In this document: positions 43,233 through 43,904 of the stretch, in pieces
Numbering within the stretch: the first letter of the stretch is position 1
How the letters are laid out: each line of letters starts with the position of its first letter
Source of the DNA: an uncultured Pseudomonadota bacterium
Lineage (GTDB): Bacteria > Pseudomonadota > Gammaproteobacteria > Steroidobacterales > Steroidobacteraceae
DNA: 43,904 bases
Assembly: GCA_902826225.1 (NCBI GenBank)
Contig: CADEED010000021.1
Location: forward strand, 1-43,904
Direction: 5' to 3'
Program-made: the position numbers and the translations under genes
The notes under the pieces: model-generated
The model's database searches: none
Seen by the model: the letters and a program-made list of their open reading frames with translations, nothing else
What the model was told of the DNA's origin: nothing

Positions 43233-43904
43233 TCACTTCGCTCGCCGCGCCTTGACGGTCTTTCTCTTCTTCGCCGGCTTGCGCTTCACGTGCTTCTCGA
43301 CCCGGGCCGCCATTTTCAATGATGAGCCTTTCGGCCGCTTGTTCGACAACGAGCCTTTAGGCCGCTTGTTCGACAACGAGCCTTTAGGCTCGATGATGAG
43401 CACCGGTTTCGTGACCGGCTTCGCCCGCACCTTCGCGAGCTCTTCCGCCATCGCCTTGCCGAGGTCCGCCGGCGATTTCACCGTGCGCGCCCCGGACGCG
43501 TCGAGCGCGCGGTACTTGTCCGCGGCGGTGCCCTTGCCACCCGCGATGACGGCGCCCGCATGGCCCATGCGCTTGCCCGGCGGCGCGGTAACGCCCGCGA
43601 TGTACGCGACGACCGGCTTCGTGACGTAATGCTTGATGAAGTCGGCCGCGGCTTCCTCGTCGGTGCCGCCGATTTCGCCGACCATGATGATGCCCTCGGT
43701 CTGCGGATCGCGTTCGAACAGCTCGAGCACGTCGATGAAATTCATGCCGCGCACCGGGTCGCCGCCGATGCCGACGCAGGTGCTCTGGCCGAGACCCTGG
43801 TTCGTCGTCTGGAAAACCGCTTCGTAGGTGAGAGTTCCAGAGCGCGAGACGATGCCCACGCGGCCCTTCTTGTGGATGAAGCCCGGCATGATGCCGATCT
43901 TGCA
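43233..43904 (-). CDS. sucD: Succinyl-CoA ligase alpha subunit with extended basic tail (5' end beyond window)
   Basis: TCA-cycle enzyme converting succinyl-CoA to succinate with ATP/GTP formation. About 223 C-terminal residues are visible, entering at [20 protein letters not shown]. Seen are [51 protein letters not shown] with the phospho-His (GHAG) and [17 protein letters not shown]. The normal protein ends near [10 protein letters not shown]. Here about 60 residues follow: PVLIIEP, two to three copies of a nine-residue unit KGSLSNKRP from a 27-bp tandem repeat (43324-43377), then a Lys/Arg-rich end ([17 protein letters not shown]). Confidence 0.95.
   Translation of the reverse strand, partial: CKIGIMPGFIHKKGRVGIVSRSGTLTYEAVFQTTNQGLGQSTCVGIGGDPVRGMNFIDVLELFERDPQTEGIIMVGEIGGTDEEAAADFIKHYVTKPVVAYIAGVTAPPGKRMGHAGAVIAGGKGTAADKYRALDASGARTVKSPADLGKAMAEELAKVRAKPVTKPVLIIEPKGSLSNKRPKGSLSNKRPKGSSLKMAARVEKHVKRKPAKKRKTVKARRAK
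43324..43377 (-). repeat. 27-bp tandem repeat in the sucD 3' end
   Basis: Two 27-bp units (43324-43350 and 43351-43377) differ by one base and are followed by a partial third unit (gagcctttaggc...). They encode Lys-Gly-Ser-Leu-Ser-Asn-Lys-Arg-Pro repeats. Confidence 0.88.

Overview
This 43.9 kb window is high-GC, tightly packed chromosomal DNA from a gammaproteobacterium. Core gene content and order (pncC-thpR-recA-recX-alaS; bamD divergent from rluD-pgeF, with clpB nearby; an fmdB/aspS pair; nadE beside sucD) suggest a Xanthomonadales/Nevskiales/Steroidobacterales-like lineage. That placement is inferred from gene order and protein resemblance, not from a search. I found no rRNA, tRNA, CRISPR array, insertion sequence or prophage, and no gene-free stretch longer than about 170 bp. 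43 protein genes are called. alaS is cut at the left edge and sucD at the right edge.

Region 1 (1-5043) is the SOS/repair neighbourhood on the minus strand: pncC, thpR, recA behind a clear LexA box, an exported amidohydrolase lodged between recA and recX, then recX and alaS. A scramblase-like gene runs divergently from pncC. Region 2 (5040-10145) holds an exported cyclase-family hydrolase with altered metal-ligand positions, a BTAD-type regulator and mutS.

Region 3 (10147-24852, minus strand) is the most interesting part: an apparently single operon of 17 genes for a Tad/Flp pilus. In transcription order it encodes a Flp pilin, a TadG-like protein, a lipoprotein, TadE, an exported protein, a second tiny Flp-like prepilin, CpaB/RcpC, the secretin RcpA/CpaC, an FHA-TadA ATPase fusion, TadB, TadC, DUF192 and a TPR protein. 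These are followed by a 793-residue TadE-like pseudopilin fused to a pre-toxin helical region, a HINT autoprotease domain and a C-terminal WHH/HNH nuclease. Next come a SUKH (SMI1/KNR4) immunity-type protein, a small membrane protein and an exported protein. This reads as a polymorphic toxin/immunity module carried by a Tad pilus. No TadZ/CpaE or prepilin peptidase is present in the operon. A CRP-like site lies between the operon and a divergent Lnt-like acyltransferase paralogue.

Region 4 (25018-33069) holds the Lnt paralogue, a lipase-like hydrolase after aspS, a DsbA-type oxidoreductase, a glutamine-synthetase-like ligase paired with a class III aminotransferase, and fmdB. Region 5 (33130-43904) holds clpB with a sigma32-like promoter, a DUF2628-like/pilin chimera, a ZIP metal transporter, pgeF, rluD, bamD, an exported M20 amidohydrolase, nadE and sucD with a repetitive basic tail. 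A short sequence containing GAAAGGGGAC recurs just downstream of recA, aspS and nadE, each time immediately before an accessory hydrolase gene.
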